Below the pieces are notes generated by a model. The model searched no databases. It was given only the letters and a program-made list of their open reading frames with translations, and was not told the origin of the DNA. DNA of 64,000 bases from Halomonas sp. THAF5a (GTDB lineage: Bacteria > Pseudomonadota > Gammaproteobacteria > Pseudomonadales > Halomonadaceae): assembly GCF_009363755.1 (NCBI RefSeq), contig NZ_CP045417.1, positions 3,348,001 to 3,412,000 on the forward strand. The letters run 5' to 3'. This document shows, one piece after another, positions 47,356-57,792 of this stretch; position 1 is the first letter of the stretch, and the number at the start of each line of letters is the position of its first letter. Position numbers and translations under genes: made by a program.

Positions 47356-49662
47356 TCAGCCGTGACGCTGACGCAGCACCCGCGCCGCCTCCACCATGTT
47401 GGCGAGCGCCGGCTCCACCTCGGCCCAGCCGCGGGTCTTGAGACCGCAGTCCGGGTTCACCCAGAGCCGCTCGACCGGGATGCGCTCGGCGGCCTTGGCC
47501 ATCAGCGCCACCATCCAGTCCACCTCGGGAATGTTCGGCGAGTGGATGTCGTAGACGCCGGGCCCGATGGCGTTGGGGTAGGCGAAGTCCTCGAAGGCGT
47601 CGAGCAGCTCCATGTCCGAGCGCGAGGTCTCGATGGTGATGACGTCGGCGTCCAGGGCCGCGATGGCGGCGATGATGTCGTTGAACTCCGCGTAGCACAT
47701 GTGGGTGTGGATCTGCGTCTCGTCGCGCACCCCCGCCGAGGCCAGCCGGAAGCACGCCACGGCCCAGTCGAGGTAGCCCTGCCATTCGGCCTGGCGCAGC
47801 GGCAGTCCCTCGCGCAGCGCCGGCTCGTCGATCTGGATGGCGCGGATGCCCGCCGCCTCGAGGTCGAGCACCTCGTCGCGCAGCGCCAGGGCGATCTGCC
47901 GGCAGGTGGTCTCCCGGGACTGGTCGTCGCGCACGAAGGACCACTGCAGCATGGTGACGGGGCCGGTGAGCATGCCCTTCATCGGCCGCTCGGTGAGCGA
48001 CTGGGCGTGCTCGCTCCAGCGCACCGTCATGGCCGCCGGACGCACCACGTCGCCGAACAGGATCGGCGGCTTGACGCAGCGCGTGCCGTAGCTCTGCACC
48101 CAGCCGAAGCGGGTGAAGGCGAAGCCGTCGAGCTGCTCGCCGAAATACTCGACCATGTCGTTGCGCTCCGGCTCGCCGTGCACCGGCATGTCGATGCCGA
48201 GCGCCTCCTGGCGCGCCACGGCCCCGGCGATCTCCTCGCGCATCCGCGTCTCGTAGGCCTCCCGGGAGAGCTCGCCGGCCTTGAAGGCGCGCCGCGCGGC
48301 GCGGATCTCGCCGGTCTGGGGGAAGGAGCCGATGGTGGTGGTGGGGAACAGCGGCAAGGCGAGGTGGCGCTGCTGGGCCAGGGCGCGCTCGGCGTAGGAG
48401 CGCCGGCGCCGGGTCTCGTCCTCGCCGACGCCGGCCAGCCGCTCGGCCACCTCGGGGCGATGCAGGCGCTCGGCCTCGCGGCGCGCCTCGAGGGCGCGGC
48501 TGGCCGCCTCCACGCGCTCGCGGTCGGCGGCGTCGGCGCGGCCGTCGAGCAGCCGGGCCAGGGTCGCGACCTCGTCGAGCTTCTGGCGGGCGAAGGCCAG
48601 CCAGCGCGTCAGCTCGGGATCCAGGTCGGTCTCCGCCGCGAGGTCCACCGGCACGTGCAGCAGCGAGCAGCTGGTGGCGATCCACAGCCGGTCGCCCAGG
48701 CGCATGCGGGCCACGGCCAGGCGCTCGCGCCACAGCGCCAGGTCGGCCCGCCAGACGTTGCGCCCGTCGATCGCCCCGACTGAGAGCACCTTGTGGGGCA
48801 GCAGGCGGTCGAGCACTGGCTCTAGCTCGTGGGGCGCGCGCACTGCATCGAGATGCAGGCCGGCCACCGGCAGGCTCACCGCCAGGGAGAGGTTGTCGCC
48901 GAGGCCGCCGAAGGGGCTGGCCAGCAGCAGCTTGACCGGGGCGGCCTGGAGGCGGTGATAGGCGCGCTCATAGGCCTGGCGCCAGGCGAGCGGGAGGTCC
49001 TGCACCAGCGCCGACTCGTCGAGCTGCACCCACTCGACGCCCTGCCCGCTCAGCCGTTCGAGGATCTGGGCGTAGACGTCGACCAGGCCGTCGAGCAGCG
49101 CGAGGCGATCGAAGTCCTCGGGCACGTCGCCGCGCCCCTTGCCGAGCCACAGCCAGGTCAGCGGGCCGGTCAGCGCCACCTTGACCGCGTGGCCGGTGCC
49201 GCGCGCCTCCGCCACCTGTTCGAACAGCCGGGTGCTGGCAAGCCGGAAACGCTGGCCGGGATGCAGCTCCGGGACCAGGTAGTGGTAGTTGGTATCGAAG
49301 AACTTGGTCATCTCGCAGGCCGCGGCCGGCACGCCGCCGGGGGCGCGGCCCCGGGCCATGCGAAAGGCGGTGTCGAGGTCCACCTCGCCGCGGGCCAGCT
49401 CCTCCTCGGCACCGAAGCGGGCCGGCACCGCCCCGACCATCGTCGAGACGTCGAGCACCTGGTCGTAGAAGGCGAAGTCGCCCACGGTCACGAGGTCCAG
49501 GCCGGCCTCGCGCTGGGCCGCCCAGTTCGCCAGGCGCAGCTCTCGCCCGGTGGCCTCCAGGGCCTCGCGGTCGAGGGTCCCCTGCCAGTAGGCCTCGGTG
49601 GCGCGCTTCAGTTCGCGGTCCGCCCCGATGCGCGGATAGCCGATGACATGAGCAACCGTCAT
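47356..49662 (-). CDS. metE: Cobalamin-independent methionine synthase
   Basis: MetE transfers the methyl group from 5-methyl-THF-triglutamate to homocysteine without B12. The 768-residue protein is full length with two barrels: the N-terminal [15 protein letters not shown] and the C-terminal catalytic half beginning [12 protein letters not shown]. Zinc ligands are seen in HTHMCYAEF (His and Cys) and [12 protein letters not shown] (Cys). ATG 49662 is chosen over the longer frame by homology, with GGAGAGAGAGTCTTATC before it. It is divergent from metR, its usual activator. Confidence 0.97.
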   Translation of the reverse strand: MTVAHVIGYPRIGADRELKRATEAYWQGTLDREALEATGRELRLANWAAQREAGLDLVTVGDFAFYDQVLDVSTMVGAVPARFGAEEELARGEVDLDTAFRMARGRAPGGVPAAACEMTKFFDTNYHYLVPELHPGQRFRLASTRLFEQVAEARGTGHAVKVALTGPLTWLWLGKGRGDVPEDFDRLALLDGLVDVYAQILERLSGQGVEWVQLDESALVQDLPLAWRQAYERAYHRLQAAPVKLLLASPFGGLGDNLSLAVSLPVAGLHLDAVRAPHELEPVLDRLLPHKVLSVGAIDGRNVWRADLALWRERLAVARMRLGDRLWIATSCSLLHVPVDLAAETDLDPELTRWLAFARQKLDEVATLARLLDGRADAADRERVEAASRALEARREAERLHRPEVAERLAGVGEDETRRRRSYAERALAQQRHLALPLFPTTTIGSFPQTGEIRAARRAFKAGELSREAYETRMREEIAGAVARQEALGIDMPVHGEPERNDMVEYFGEQLDGFAFTRFGWVQSYGTRCVKPPILFGDVVRPAAMTVRWSEHAQSLTERPMKGMLTGPVTMLQWSFVRDDQSRETTCRQIALALRDEVLDLEAAGIRAIQIDEPALREGLPLRQAEWQGYLDWAVACFRLASAGVRDETQIHTHMCYAEFNDIIAAIAALDADVITIETSRSDMELLDAFEDFAYPNAIGPGVYDIHSPNIPEVDWMVALMAKAAERIPVERLWVNPDCGLKTRGWAEVEPALANMVEAARVLRQRHG

Positions 49663-49666
49663 GATA

Positions 49667-49700
49667 AGACTCTCTCTCCATGAATGATTCTGGAGAGTCT
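49667..49700. promoter_or_regulatory. Inverted repeat in the metE leader
   Basis: AGACTCTC (49667-49674) and GAGAGTCT (49693-49700) are perfect inverted arms around an 18-base centre containing TGAATGATTC. On the metE strand the structure would cover the ribosome-binding site, so it could influence translation or be a protein site. Confidence 0.35.
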
Positions 49701-49747
49701 CGCTGGCCACCGGGGGTGAATCAAACTAAACTTGCTAATCTTAAAGA

Positions 49748-49760
49748 TGAATCAGGCTCA
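49748..49760. promoter_or_regulatory. Candidate MetR binding site
   Basis: TGAATCAGGCTCA differs from the MetR half-site pattern TGAA-N5-TTCA at one base. It lies in the metE/metR gap, immediately before the metR start, where MetR would repress itself and activate metE. The nearby CTTGCTAATCTTAAAGATG stretch is the AT-richest part of the gap and may hold promoter boxes. Confidence 0.4.
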
Positions 49761-49764
49761 CCTA

Positions 49765-50679
49765 ATGCTCGAACTTCGCCATCTGCGCACCCTGGTCGCC
49801 CTGCGCGATGCCGGCTCACTGGTGGAGGCGGCCGAACGCGTGCACCTGACCCAGTCGGCCCTCTCCCACCAGATCAAGGACCTGGAGGAGCGCCTGGGCA
49901 GTCCGCTGTTCCTGCGCAAGACCCGCCCGGTGGAGTTCACCCGCGCCGGCCTGCGGCTTTTGACCCTGGCCGAGCAGGTGCTGCCCCAGGTGCGCATGGC
50001 CGAGCGCGACCTGGCCCGGCTGGCCGGCAACGAGCAGGGACGGCTGCACATGGCCATCGAGTGCCACAGCTGCTTCCAGTGGCTGATGCCCACCGTCGAC
50101 CACTTCCGCGACCACTGGCCGGAGGTGGAGATCGACATCCCCGGCGGCCACCACTTCGACCCGCTCCCGGCGCTGGCCCGCGAGCAACTCGACCTGGTGA
50201 TCACCGCCGATCCCCAGCCGCTGCCGGGGGTGCACTACGAGCCGCTGTTCCGCTACGAGGGGCTGCTCGCCGTAGCGCGCCAGCATCCCCTGGCCGGCCG
50301 TCCCTTCGTGGTGCCCGAGGAGCTGGCCGAGGAGACTCTGATCACCTACCCGGTGGACCACACCATGCTGGACGTCTTCACCCAGTTCCTCGACCCCGCC
50401 GGCGTGCGCCCCCAGGAGGTCCGTACCGCCGAGCTCACCATCATGATGATGCAGCTGGTGGCCAGCGGTCGCGGCGTCTGTGCGCTGCCCAACTGGGCGC
50501 TGACCGAGTACCTGGAGCGCGACTACGTCAAGGCGGTGCCGCTGGGCGAGAAGGGGGTGTGGAGCACCCTGTTCGCGGCGATTCGCGAGGAGACCCGCGA
50601 CGCCCCCTGGATGGAGGACTTCCTGCGCACCGCCCGGGAGACGTCGTTTGCGGTGCTGGAGGGGATCAAGCCGGCCTAG
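49765..50679 (+). CDS. metR: LysR-type transcriptional regulator MetR
   Basis: A 304-residue LysR-family regulator. The N-terminal winged helix-turn-helix reads LRTLVALRDAGSLVEAAERVHLTQSALSHQIK (seen in part, with TQSALSHQIKDLEERLG), and the effector domain contains IAIECHSCFQW-type MAIECHSCFQWLMP, the MetR hallmark for homocysteine sensing. ATG 49765 gives the normal MetR N-terminus; ATG 49747 is possible. It is divergent from metE. Its 3' end overlaps the convergent sensor kinase gene by 14 bases. Confidence 0.94.
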   Translation: MLELRHLRTLVALRDAGSLVEAAERVHLTQSALSHQIKDLEERLGSPLFLRKTRPVEFTRAGLRLLTLAEQVLPQVRMAERDLARLAGNEQGRLHMAIECHSCFQWLMPTVDHFRDHWPEVEIDIPGGHHFDPLPALAREQLDLVITADPQPLPGVHYEPLFRYEGLLAVARQHPLAGRPFVVPEELAEETLITYPVDHTMLDVFTQFLDPAGVRPQEVRTAELTIMMMQLVASGRGVCALPNWALTEYLERDYVKAVPLGEKGVWSTLFAAIREETRDAPWMEDFLRTARETSFAVLEGIKPA

Positions 50680-52282
50680 GCGCGCGGCGCGGCAGCAGCA
50701 GGGTGAAGCGCGCCCCGCCCAGCTCGGCGCTGGCGTCCACCGCCACGCTGCCCCGGTGCCAGGCCATGATCTTCTGCACGATGGAGAGCCCGAGGCCATA
50801 GCCCCCGGAGCGGCGGGTGCGGCTGTCGTCGAGGCGCGCGAAGGGCTTGAAGACCTCCGAGCGCTGCGCGGCGGGGATCCCCGGGCCGTCATCCTCGACG
50901 TCCACGCGCACCAGCCGCGGCTCGCCCTGGAGGCGGATCACCACCCGGCCGCGGGCGTGGCGACAGGCGTTGGCCACCAGGTTCTGCAGGGCACGCTGCA
51001 AATAGCGGGGCTCGGCCTGGACCTCCACCTCCGCCCCCTCGACCAGCTCGATCCGGATGCCGCCGTGCAGCGGGCGCAGGGCCTCGATGACGCGCTCGGC
51101 CATGGCGCGGCAGTCGACCAGCGAGGTCTCGAGCTCGCCGCCGTTGGCGGTCTCGCTGCCCAGCCGAGCATAGGTAAGGATCTCGTCGATCAGCTCGTCG
51201 AGCTCGCCGATATCGCCGTCGACGCCCTCGAGCTGGCGGCGGATCGCCGGATCGTCGGTCATGTCCTCGACCATCTGCACCGCGAAGCGGATCCGAGCCA
51301 CCGGGGTGCGCAGCTCGTGGGAGACGGCGCGGATCATGTCCTGCTGGGCGCGCAGCAGCGACTGCACCTGGGCCGCCATGCCGTTGAAGGCCATCCCCAG
51401 CCGGCCCAGGAAGTCGCCGCTCTCGACCTTGACCCGAGTGTCCAGGCGCCCGCCGGCGATGCGCGTGGCGGCGAGCTCGAGGCGCGCCATGCGAGCCTCC
51501 ACGCCGCGCACGATCAGGTAGATGATCGCCGCCAGCACACTGAGCAGCAGCATCAGCAGCGTCAGCTGCAGCGGCAGGGGCAGCGGCTCGAAGGCCTTCA
51601 CGGGGCCGATGGCGAGCCAGCTCACCCGGACCCCGTCGCTGGGCAGCAGGCGATACATCGCCATGGAGAGACGCCCCGGGAGCAGGCGGATGACCACCTC
51701 GCCGTCCGCCAGGCGCACCAGCTGCCGGGTATCCAGCGCCTCCGGGGCCGTGGCGAGCAGCGCCAGGGGCACGGCGTCGCCGGCCATGCGCTCGAGATGG
51801 GCCTGGCGCTCGCCGGCGGGCACCCGGGCAAGCCACTCGGCGAAGAGCTCGGTCAGCCCGCGCAGCTGCTGCTCGCTGATGGTCGCCACGTCCACCTCGA
51901 GCAGCCGTCGCTGGTCGTCCAGCAGGTGCCAGAGCCGCCAGCTCTGATCCTGGCGGTGGAGCACTAGGACCCGGCCCGCGCGCAGGCGGGTGCGCGAGAA
52001 GTAGTTGAGGGTACGCGCCTCGACCGGCACCACCCGCAGGGTCATGTCGAGCTGCTCGGAGCGCTCCCGCAGCCACGCCTCGCGCTCTGCCTCGGGCAGC
52101 GACTCGACCCAGCGGCTCAGCACGCGCATGGGCGGCTCGACCAGCTGCTCGCGATAGTGCTCGCGGCGTACCTGGTCGACCAGGGCCAGCCCCAGCAGGG
52201 CCAGTCCGAAGGTCAGCAGCAGCGCCAGGGCGAGCAGCACATAGACGCGCAGGAAGGTGCTGTCGGCCAGCCTCCGCGGCAT
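50666..52282 (-). CDS. RstB-like sensor histidine kinase
   Basis: A 538-residue membrane histidine kinase. It has one N-terminal span (about 11-34), a periplasmic sensor region to about residue 225, a second span (LTLLMLLLSVLAAIIYLIV, about 232-250), a HAMP domain, the H-box AVSHELRTPVARIRFA, N-box LQNLVANACRHA and G-boxes DDGPGIP and GYGLGLSI. Gene pairing and the response regulator's sequence suggest the RstAB type. The sensor domain is longer than in E. coli RstB (433 residues in all), and the signal is unknown. It lies three bases after the regulator gene. Confidence 0.9.
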   Translation of the reverse strand: MPRRLADSTFLRVYVLLALALLLTFGLALLGLALVDQVRREHYREQLVEPPMRVLSRWVESLPEAEREAWLRERSEQLDMTLRVVPVEARTLNYFSRTRLRAGRVLVLHRQDQSWRLWHLLDDQRRLLEVDVATISEQQLRGLTELFAEWLARVPAGERQAHLERMAGDAVPLALLATAPEALDTRQLVRLADGEVVIRLLPGRLSMAMYRLLPSDGVRVSWLAIGPVKAFEPLPLPLQLTLLMLLLSVLAAIIYLIVRGVEARMARLELAATRIAGGRLDTRVKVESGDFLGRLGMAFNGMAAQVQSLLRAQQDMIRAVSHELRTPVARIRFAVQMVEDMTDDPAIRRQLEGVDGDIGELDELIDEILTYARLGSETANGGELETSLVDCRAMAERVIEALRPLHGGIRIELVEGAEVEVQAEPRYLQRALQNLVANACRHARGRVVIRLQGEPRLVRVDVEDDGPGIPAAQRSEVFKPFARLDDSRTRRSGGYGLGLSIVQKIMAWHRGSVAVDASAELGGARFTLLLPRRAPRPA

Positions 52283-52285
52283 GGA

Positions 52286-52999
52286 TCAGCCGTCCCTGAC
52301 GAAGAGGTAGCCCTTGCTGCGCACCGTCTTGATGCGGTGCGGCTGGTTGGGGTCGTCGCCGATCTTGGGGCGAATGCGCGAGACGCGCACGTCGATGGAG
52401 CGGTCCTGGCCGTCGTAGCGAATGCCGCGCAGGCGATCGAAGATCTCTTCCCGGGTCAGCACCCGGCCGGCGTTGCTGGCCAGCAGCCACAGCAGGTCGA
52501 ACTCGGCGCTGGTCAGGTCGATGCGCTCGCCGTCGAGCCAGGCCTCCCGCGTCGCATTGTCGATCACCAGGTCGCTGAAGGTCAGGCGCGCCTCCTCGCC
52601 GGCGGCCCCGGGCTCGGCGCGTCGCAGCAGGGCGCGCATGCGGGCCAGCAGCACCCGCGGCTGCACAGGCTTGGGCACATAGTCGTCGGCGCCCATCTCG
52701 AGGCCCAGCACCTGGTCCATGTCGTCGGTGCGGGCGGTGAGCATCATGATCGGGCCGGGGTACTCGCTGCGCACCCGGCGGCAGATCGACAGGCCATCCT
52801 CGCCGGGCAGCATCAGGTCGAGGATCACCAGGTCCGGCTGCAGGGAGAGGATCCGCTCGACGCCGCGGGCGCCGTCGGCCTCGACCGTGACCTGGAAGCC
52901 GTTGGCCTCCAGGTAGTCGCGGGTCAGCTCGGCCAATCGTTCGTCATCCTCGATGATCAGCACGTGATCCATTTCCTGGGCTTGCAAGCTGTCGTCCAT
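52286..52999 (-). CDS. RstA-like OmpR-family response regulator
   Basis: A two-domain response regulator of about 237 residues. The receiver domain has the acidic pair IIEDDERL, phospho-Asp in LVILDLMLPGEDG and Lys in PKPV; the OmpR-type winged helix ends LRGIRYDGQDRSIDVRVSR...RIKTVRSKGYLF, very close to E. coli RstA. The start is uncertain: ATG 52999, 53011 and 52972 (MDHVLIIEDD) are all possible. It is upstream of and nearly contiguous with the kinase, so the two are cotranscribed. Confidence 0.92.
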   Translation of the reverse strand: MDDSLQAQEMDHVLIIEDDERLAELTRDYLEANGFQVTVEADGARGVERILSLQPDLVILDLMLPGEDGLSICRRVRSEYPGPIMMLTARTDDMDQVLGLEMGADDYVPKPVQPRVLLARMRALLRRAEPGAAGEEARLTFSDLVIDNATREAWLDGERIDLTSAEFDLLWLLASNAGRVLTREEIFDRLRGIRYDGQDRSIDVRVSRIRPKIGDDPNQPHRIKTVRSKGYLFVRDG

Positions 53000-53187
53000 C
53001 CTCTGTTCCATCCTGGCGCGCAGGTTAGCGGGGCGGGCTCCCGGGGCGGAGCCGATGCCTTTGCCTAGAAGGATACCCGAAAACCGGGGTCTCGCCTTCC
53101 CGTCGTCACCTGGCGACAGGAAGTGTCGCCAGGCCCAACCACGGGGCCTGGCGGATGGCGCGATTCTACCCCACGGAAGGCCACAGC

Positions 53188-53207
53188 CCATCCACAGGTT
53201 ATCCACT
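53188..53207. promoter_or_regulatory. Possible DnaA boxes upstream of nrdA
   Basis: TTATCCACT (53199-53207) matches the DnaA box TTATNCACA at 8 of 9 positions, and CCATCCACA (53188-53196) at 7. In E. coli nrdAB is coupled to replication through DnaA. The placement 20-30 bases before the NrdR boxes fits such a role. Confidence 0.4.
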
Positions 53208-53223
53208 TGATGAAGCCGAGAAA

Positions 53224-53270
53224 GCACACTATCTTGTGCCTCGATCCGGCACGAGCACTACATCATGTGC
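53224..53270. promoter_or_regulatory. Tandem NrdR boxes upstream of nrdA
   Basis: GCACACTATCTTGTGC (53224-53239) and GCACTACATCATGTGC (53255-53270) are two 16-base imperfect palindromes of the NrdR type (acaCTATaTATaGtgt-like). Their centres are 31 bases apart, three helical turns, the spacing NrdR tetramers need. They lie 86-132 bases before the nrdA start. Confidence 0.75.
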
Positions 53271-53355
53271 CACTAACAATCACACCCACAGCTGTCAACC
53301 GTCGCCCGTACGGCGGCCTTCACCACACGTTTCACCGAGTCAGGGACCCGGCGCC

Positions 53356-56259
53356 ATGGATACCACTGTCACACCGGACGAGTCGTCCGTTTCCGTCACC
53401 GCACCCCAGGCCCTGCGCGTCATCAAGCGCAACGGCGACGTCATGCCCTTCGATGCCGACAAGATCGCCGTGGCCATGAGCAAGGCCTTCATCGCCGTGG
53501 AGGGCGACAACGCCGCCGCCTCCTCCCGGGTCCGCGACTTCGTCCGCCAGTCCACCGAGGCGATCGAGCACGCCTTCCTGCGGCGCATGCCCGACGGCGG
53601 CACCCTGCACATCGAGGACATCCAGGACCAGGTCGAGCTGGCACTGATGCGCGGCGGCGAGCAGAAGGTCGCTCGCGCCTACGTGCTCTACCGCGAGGAG
53701 CACGCCCGGGCCCGCGCCGCCGCCGGTGACGCCATCCAGAAGCCGCACCCGAGCCTCAACGTCACCCTGCCCGACGGCAGCACCCGGCCGCTGGACCTCG
53801 GCCGCATCGAGACCCTGGTCTATGAGGCCTGCTCGGACCTGCCCAACACCGAACCGCAGAAGATCGTCGACGACTCGGTGCGCAACCTCTACGACGGCGT
53901 CAGCGCCGACGGCGTCTCCCAGGCGCTGACCATGACCGCGCGCACCCTGGTCGAGAAGGACCCGAGCTACACCTACGTCACCGCCCGCCTGCTGCAGGAC
54001 AACATCCGCCGCGAGGCGCTCTCCTTCCTGGGCGTGGCCGAGGAGGCCACCTACGGCGACATGGCCGAGCTCTACGCCCCGGCCTTCAAGGCCTACATCG
54101 CCAAGGGCATCGAGTTCGAGCAGCTCGACGAGGCGCTGGCCGACTTCGACCTGGAGCGCCTGGGCGCGGCGCTGGACCACACCCGCGACAACGCCTTCAC
54201 CTACCTGGGCCTGCAGACCCTCTACGACCGCTACTTCATCCACCAGGACGAGGTGCGCTACGAGCTGCCCCAGGTGATGTTCATGCGCGTCGCCATGGGC
54301 CTGGCCCTCAACGAGGACGACCGCGAGGCGCGGGCCATCGAGTTCTACGAGCTGCTCTCCAGCTTCGACTACATGGCCTCCACGCCGACCCTGTTCAACG
54401 CCGGCACCCAGCGCAGCCAGCTCTCCAGCTGCTACCTGACCACCGTGCCCGACCACCTGGACGGCATCTACAGCGCCATCCGCGACAACGCCATGCTCTC
54501 CAAGTGGGCCGGGGGCCTCGGCAACGACTGGACGCCGGTGCGTGCCCTGGGCTCCTACATCAAGGGCACCAACGGCAAGTCCCAGGGCGTCGTGCCCTTC
54601 CTCAAGGTGGTCAACGATACCGCGGTGGCCGTCAACCAGGGCGGCAAGCGCAAGGGCGCCGTCTGCGCCTACCTCGAGAGCTGGCACCTCGACGTCGAGG
54701 AGTTCCTGGAGCTGCGCAAGAACACCGGCGACGACCGCCGCCGCACCCACGACATGAACACCGCCAACTGGGTGCCGGACCTGTTCATGAAGCGCGTCTT
54801 CGACGACGAGGAGTGGACGCTGTTCTCGCCGGCCACCTGCCCGGACCTCCACGACCTGTACGGCGCCGCCTTCGAGCAGCGCTATCAGGAGTACGAGGAG
54901 ATGACCCGCAACGGCCAGCTCAAGCTCTTCAAGCGGGTCAAGGCCAAGGACCTGTGGCGCAAGATGCTCTCGATGCTGTTCGAGACCGGCCACCCCTGGA
55001 TCACCTTCAAGGATCCGTGCAACCTGAGAAGCCCCCAGCAGCACGCCGGCGTGGTGCACAGCTCCAACCTGTGCACCGAGATCACTCTGAACACCTCGGT
55101 GGACGAGATCGCGGTGTGCAACCTGGGCTCGGTCAACCTGGCCCAGCACATGATCGACGGCGAGCTCGACGGCGAGAAGCTCAGGAAGACCGTGCGTACC
55201 GCGGTGCGGATGCTCGATAACGTCATCGACATCAACTACTACGCGGTGCCCCAGGCCAAGAACTCGAACCTCAAGCATCGCCCGGTGGGGCTCGGCATCA
55301 TGGGCTTCCAGGACGCCCTCTACGCCCACGGCATCGCCTACGCTTCCGAAGACGCCGTCGAGTTTGCCGACCGTTCCATGGAGCTGGTCAGCTACCACGC
55401 CATCGAGGCCTCCTCGGACCTCGCCGCCGAGCGCGGCCGCTACGAGAGCTACGAGGGCTCGCTGTGGAGCCAGGGCGTGCTGCCCATCGACTCCATCGAG
55501 AAGCTGAAGGCCGAGCGCGGCGAGAAGTACATCGAGGTCGACACCTCCCAGACCCAGGACTGGGACCGCATCCGCGAGAAGCTCGCCGAGCAGGGCATGC
55601 GCAACTCCAATGTCATGGCCATCGCCCCGACCGCGACCATCTCCAACATCTGCGGCGTGTCGCAGTCGATCGAGCCGACCTATCAGAACCTGTTCGTGAA
55701 ATCGAACCTCTCCGGCGAGTTCACGGTGGTCAACTCCTACATGGTCAACGACCTCAAGGCGCGCGGCCTGTGGGACGAGGTGATGATCAACGATCTCAAG
55801 TACTACGACGGCAGCGTGCAGCCCATCGACCGCGTGCCGGCCGATCTCAAGGCCCGCTACGCCACCGCCTTCGAGGTCGAGCCCAAGTGGCTGGTCGAGG
55901 CCGCCTCACGTCGCCAGAAGTGGATCGACCAGGCGCAGTCACTGAACCTCTACATCCAGGGCGTCTCCGGCAAGAAGCTCGACGTGACCTATCGGATGGC
56001 CTGGTTCCGTGGCCTCAAGACCACCTACTACCTGCGCGCCCTGGGCGCCACCTCGGTGGAGAAGTCCACCGTGGAGCGCGGCACCCTCAACGCGGTGAGC
56101 AACGCCGCCCCGGACGCCGCTCCGGCCCCGACGCCGAGCCCGCAGGCCCAGTCCGAGGCGCGCGGCGTCGAGGACTTCCTGTCCGGCAAGAGCGGCAGCG
56201 GCTCCCGCGCCCCCTCCGCCGGCGAGATCGACGAGCTGGGCTGCGAGGCCTGCCAGTAA
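53356..56259 (+). CDS. nrdA: Class Ia ribonucleoside-diphosphate reductase alpha subunit
   Basis: NrdA makes deoxyribonucleotides from NDPs with the radical from NrdB. The 967-residue protein is longer than the E. coli one (761) because it carries two N-terminal ATP-cones: [21 protein letters not shown] at about residue 23 and a second around [24 protein letters not shown] (residue ~135), as in Pseudomonas. Active-site Cys are in [21 protein letters not shown] and [10 protein letters not shown]; the C-terminal redox pair is GCEACQ. ATG 53356 is chosen by the standard start; upstream frame extensions would cross the NrdR boxes. Confidence 0.96.
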   Translation: MDTTVTPDESSVSVTAPQALRVIKRNGDVMPFDADKIAVAMSKAFIAVEGDNAAASSRVRDFVRQSTEAIEHAFLRRMPDGGTLHIEDIQDQVELALMRGGEQKVARAYVLYREEHARARAAAGDAIQKPHPSLNVTLPDGSTRPLDLGRIETLVYEACSDLPNTEPQKIVDDSVRNLYDGVSADGVSQALTMTARTLVEKDPSYTYVTARLLQDNIRREALSFLGVAEEATYGDMAELYAPAFKAYIAKGIEFEQLDEALADFDLERLGAALDHTRDNAFTYLGLQTLYDRYFIHQDEVRYELPQVMFMRVAMGLALNEDDREARAIEFYELLSSFDYMASTPTLFNAGTQRSQLSSCYLTTVPDHLDGIYSAIRDNAMLSKWAGGLGNDWTPVRALGSYIKGTNGKSQGVVPFLKVVNDTAVAVNQGGKRKGAVCAYLESWHLDVEEFLELRKNTGDDRRRTHDMNTANWVPDLFMKRVFDDEEWTLFSPATCPDLHDLYGAAFEQRYQEYEEMTRNGQLKLFKRVKAKDLWRKMLSMLFETGHPWITFKDPCNLRSPQQHAGVVHSSNLCTEITLNTSVDEIAVCNLGSVNLAQHMIDGELDGEKLRKTVRTAVRMLDNVIDINYYAVPQAKNSNLKHRPVGLGIMGFQDALYAHGIAYASEDAVEFADRSMELVSYHAIEASSDLAAERGRYESYEGSLWSQGVLPIDSIEKLKAERGEKYIEVDTSQTQDWDRIREKLAEQGMRNSNVMAIAPTATISNICGVSQSIEPTYQNLFVKSNLSGEFTVVNSYMVNDLKARGLWDEVMINDLKYYDGSVQPIDRVPADLKARYATAFEVEPKWLVEAASRRQKWIDQAQSLNLYIQGVSGKKLDVTYRMAWFRGLKTTYYLRALGATSVEKSTVERGTLNAVSNAAPDAAPAPTPSPQAQSEARGVEDFLSGKSGSGSRAPSAGEIDELGCEACQ

Positions 56260-56293
56260 CGCCCCGGCGAGCGCGCCATTTCCCCCTTCAAGC

Positions 56294-56318
56294 CCGGAAG
56301 GCCCATGCGGCCTTCCGG
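56294..56318 (+). promoter_or_regulatory. Intercistronic hairpin between nrdA and nrdB
   Basis: CCGGAAGGCC (56294-56303) pairs perfectly with GGCCTTCCGG (56309-56318) over CATGC. No T-run follows, so it is more likely an mRNA-stability or differential-expression element than a terminator. It lies 35 bases after the nrdA stop. Confidence 0.5.
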
Positions 56319-56344
56319 CCCCACGACACATCGAGGATGACGAC

Positions 56345-57589
56345 ATGCTGAACTGGGACGAATTTCACGAAGACGACAGCGCGGTGGCCGAGCAGCCGGT
56401 CGCCGCCAAGCCCGCCCCGGCCGCCGCGCCCGAGCCCGCTCCCGCGCCGGACGAGGTGGCCGAGAGCGCCGGCGCCTACCGGGTGGCCGACGAGGACCGC
56501 CTGGCCCGTGCCAAGCGCTCGCTGGAGGAGCTCGACGTGGCCGCCGGCCTCGAGGAGCTCGAGATGGGCGCGGCGCGCATCGAGGTCGACGACAAGCAGA
56601 TGATCAATGCGCGCGCCGACCTCAACCAGCTGGTGCCCTTCAAGTACGAGTGGGCCTGGCAGAAGTACCTGGACGGCAGCGCCAACCACTGGATGCCCCA
56701 GGAAGTGAACATGAACGCCGACATCGCCCTGTGGAAGAGCGCCGAAGGCCTCACCGCGGACGAGCGGCGCATCGTCGAGCGCAGCCTGGGCTACTTCTCC
56801 ACCGCGGACTCGCTGGTCGCCAACAACCTGGTGCTGGCCCTCTACCGCCTGATCACCAACCCCGAGTGCCGCCAGTACCTGCTGCGCCAGGCCTTCGAGG
56901 AGGCGATCCACACCCACGCCTACCAGTACTGCGTGGAGTCGCTGGGCATGGACGAAGGCGAGGTCTTCAACATGTACCGCGAGGTGCCCTCCGTCGCCGC
57001 CAAGTCGGCCTGGAGCCTCAAGCACACCCAGTCGCTGGCGCGCCCGGACTTCCAGACCGGCACCCCGGAGACCGACCAGGAGCTGCTGCGCAACCTGATC
57101 GCCTTCTACTGCGTCACCGAGGGCATCTTCTTCTACTGCGGCTTCAGCCAGATCCTCTCCATGGGTCGCCGCAACAAGATGACCGGCGTCGCCGAGCAGT
57201 TCCAGTACATCCTGCGCGACGAGTCCATGCACCTGAACTTCGGCGTGGACATGATCAACCAGATCAAGATCGAGAACCCGCACCTGTGGACGGCCGAGTT
57301 CCAGGACGAGGTCACCCAGATGATCCTCGAGGGCACCGAGCTCGAGATCGCCTACGCCCGGGACACCATGCCCCGTGGCGTGCTGGGCATGAACGCGGCG
57401 ATCATGGAGGAGTACCTCCACTTCATCTGCAACCGCCGCCTGGCCCAGATCGGCCTGAAGGAGCAGTTCCCCGGCGCGAAGAACCCCTTCCCGTGGATGA
57501 GCGAGATCATCGACCTGCGCAAGGAGAAGAACTTCTTCGAGACCCGCGTCACCGAGTACCAGGTGGGCGGCGCGCTGAGCTGGGATTGA
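56345..57589 (+). CDS. nrdB: Class Ia ribonucleoside-diphosphate reductase beta subunit
   Basis: NrdB holds the diiron-tyrosyl radical cofactor. The 414-residue protein has an Ala/Pro-rich N-terminal extension, then the ferritin-like core. Iron ligands and the radical Tyr are visible: Glu186, His189 and Tyr193 in [21 protein letters not shown], and [12 protein letters not shown]. Length resembles the Pseudomonas subunit. It ends [13 protein letters not shown], the docking tail for NrdA. It is cotranscribed with nrdA through an 85-base gap with a hairpin. A terminator lies about 130 bases downstream. Confidence 0.97.
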   Translation: MLNWDEFHEDDSAVAEQPVAAKPAPAAAPEPAPAPDEVAESAGAYRVADEDRLARAKRSLEELDVAAGLEELEMGAARIEVDDKQMINARADLNQLVPFKYEWAWQKYLDGSANHWMPQEVNMNADIALWKSAEGLTADERRIVERSLGYFSTADSLVANNLVLALYRLITNPECRQYLLRQAFEEAIHTHAYQYCVESLGMDEGEVFNMYREVPSVAAKSAWSLKHTQSLARPDFQTGTPETDQELLRNLIAFYCVTEGIFFYCGFSQILSMGRRNKMTGVAEQFQYILRDESMHLNFGVDMINQIKIENPHLWTAEFQDEVTQMILEGTELEIAYARDTMPRGVLGMNAAIMEEYLHFICNRRLAQIGLKEQFPGAKNPFPWMSEIIDLRKEKNFFETRVTEYQVGGALSWD

Positions 57590-57718
57590 GCCATCGATTG
57601 ACCCCATAGGCGGCCGGGGCATAGCGCCGGCCATGCTGGAGGGAGGCCTCGTCATGATGGAGTTGCCGATCGCGACCCGCGCGACGCGTCCAACGGCCTG
57701 CCGCCACCCCAGATGATG

Positions 57719-57753
57719 ACGCCCTGTCCGGCCACGCCGGGCGGGGCGTTTTT
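57719..57753 (+). terminator. Terminator after nrdB
   Basis: ACGCCC (57719-57724) pairs with GGGCGT (57744-57749), with an inner CCGG/CCGG pairing, followed by a run of five T's (57749-57753). Confidence 0.75.
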
Positions 57754-57792
57754 CATGGCCCGGAAACAGGCACTTCAATGGAGGTACACCCC

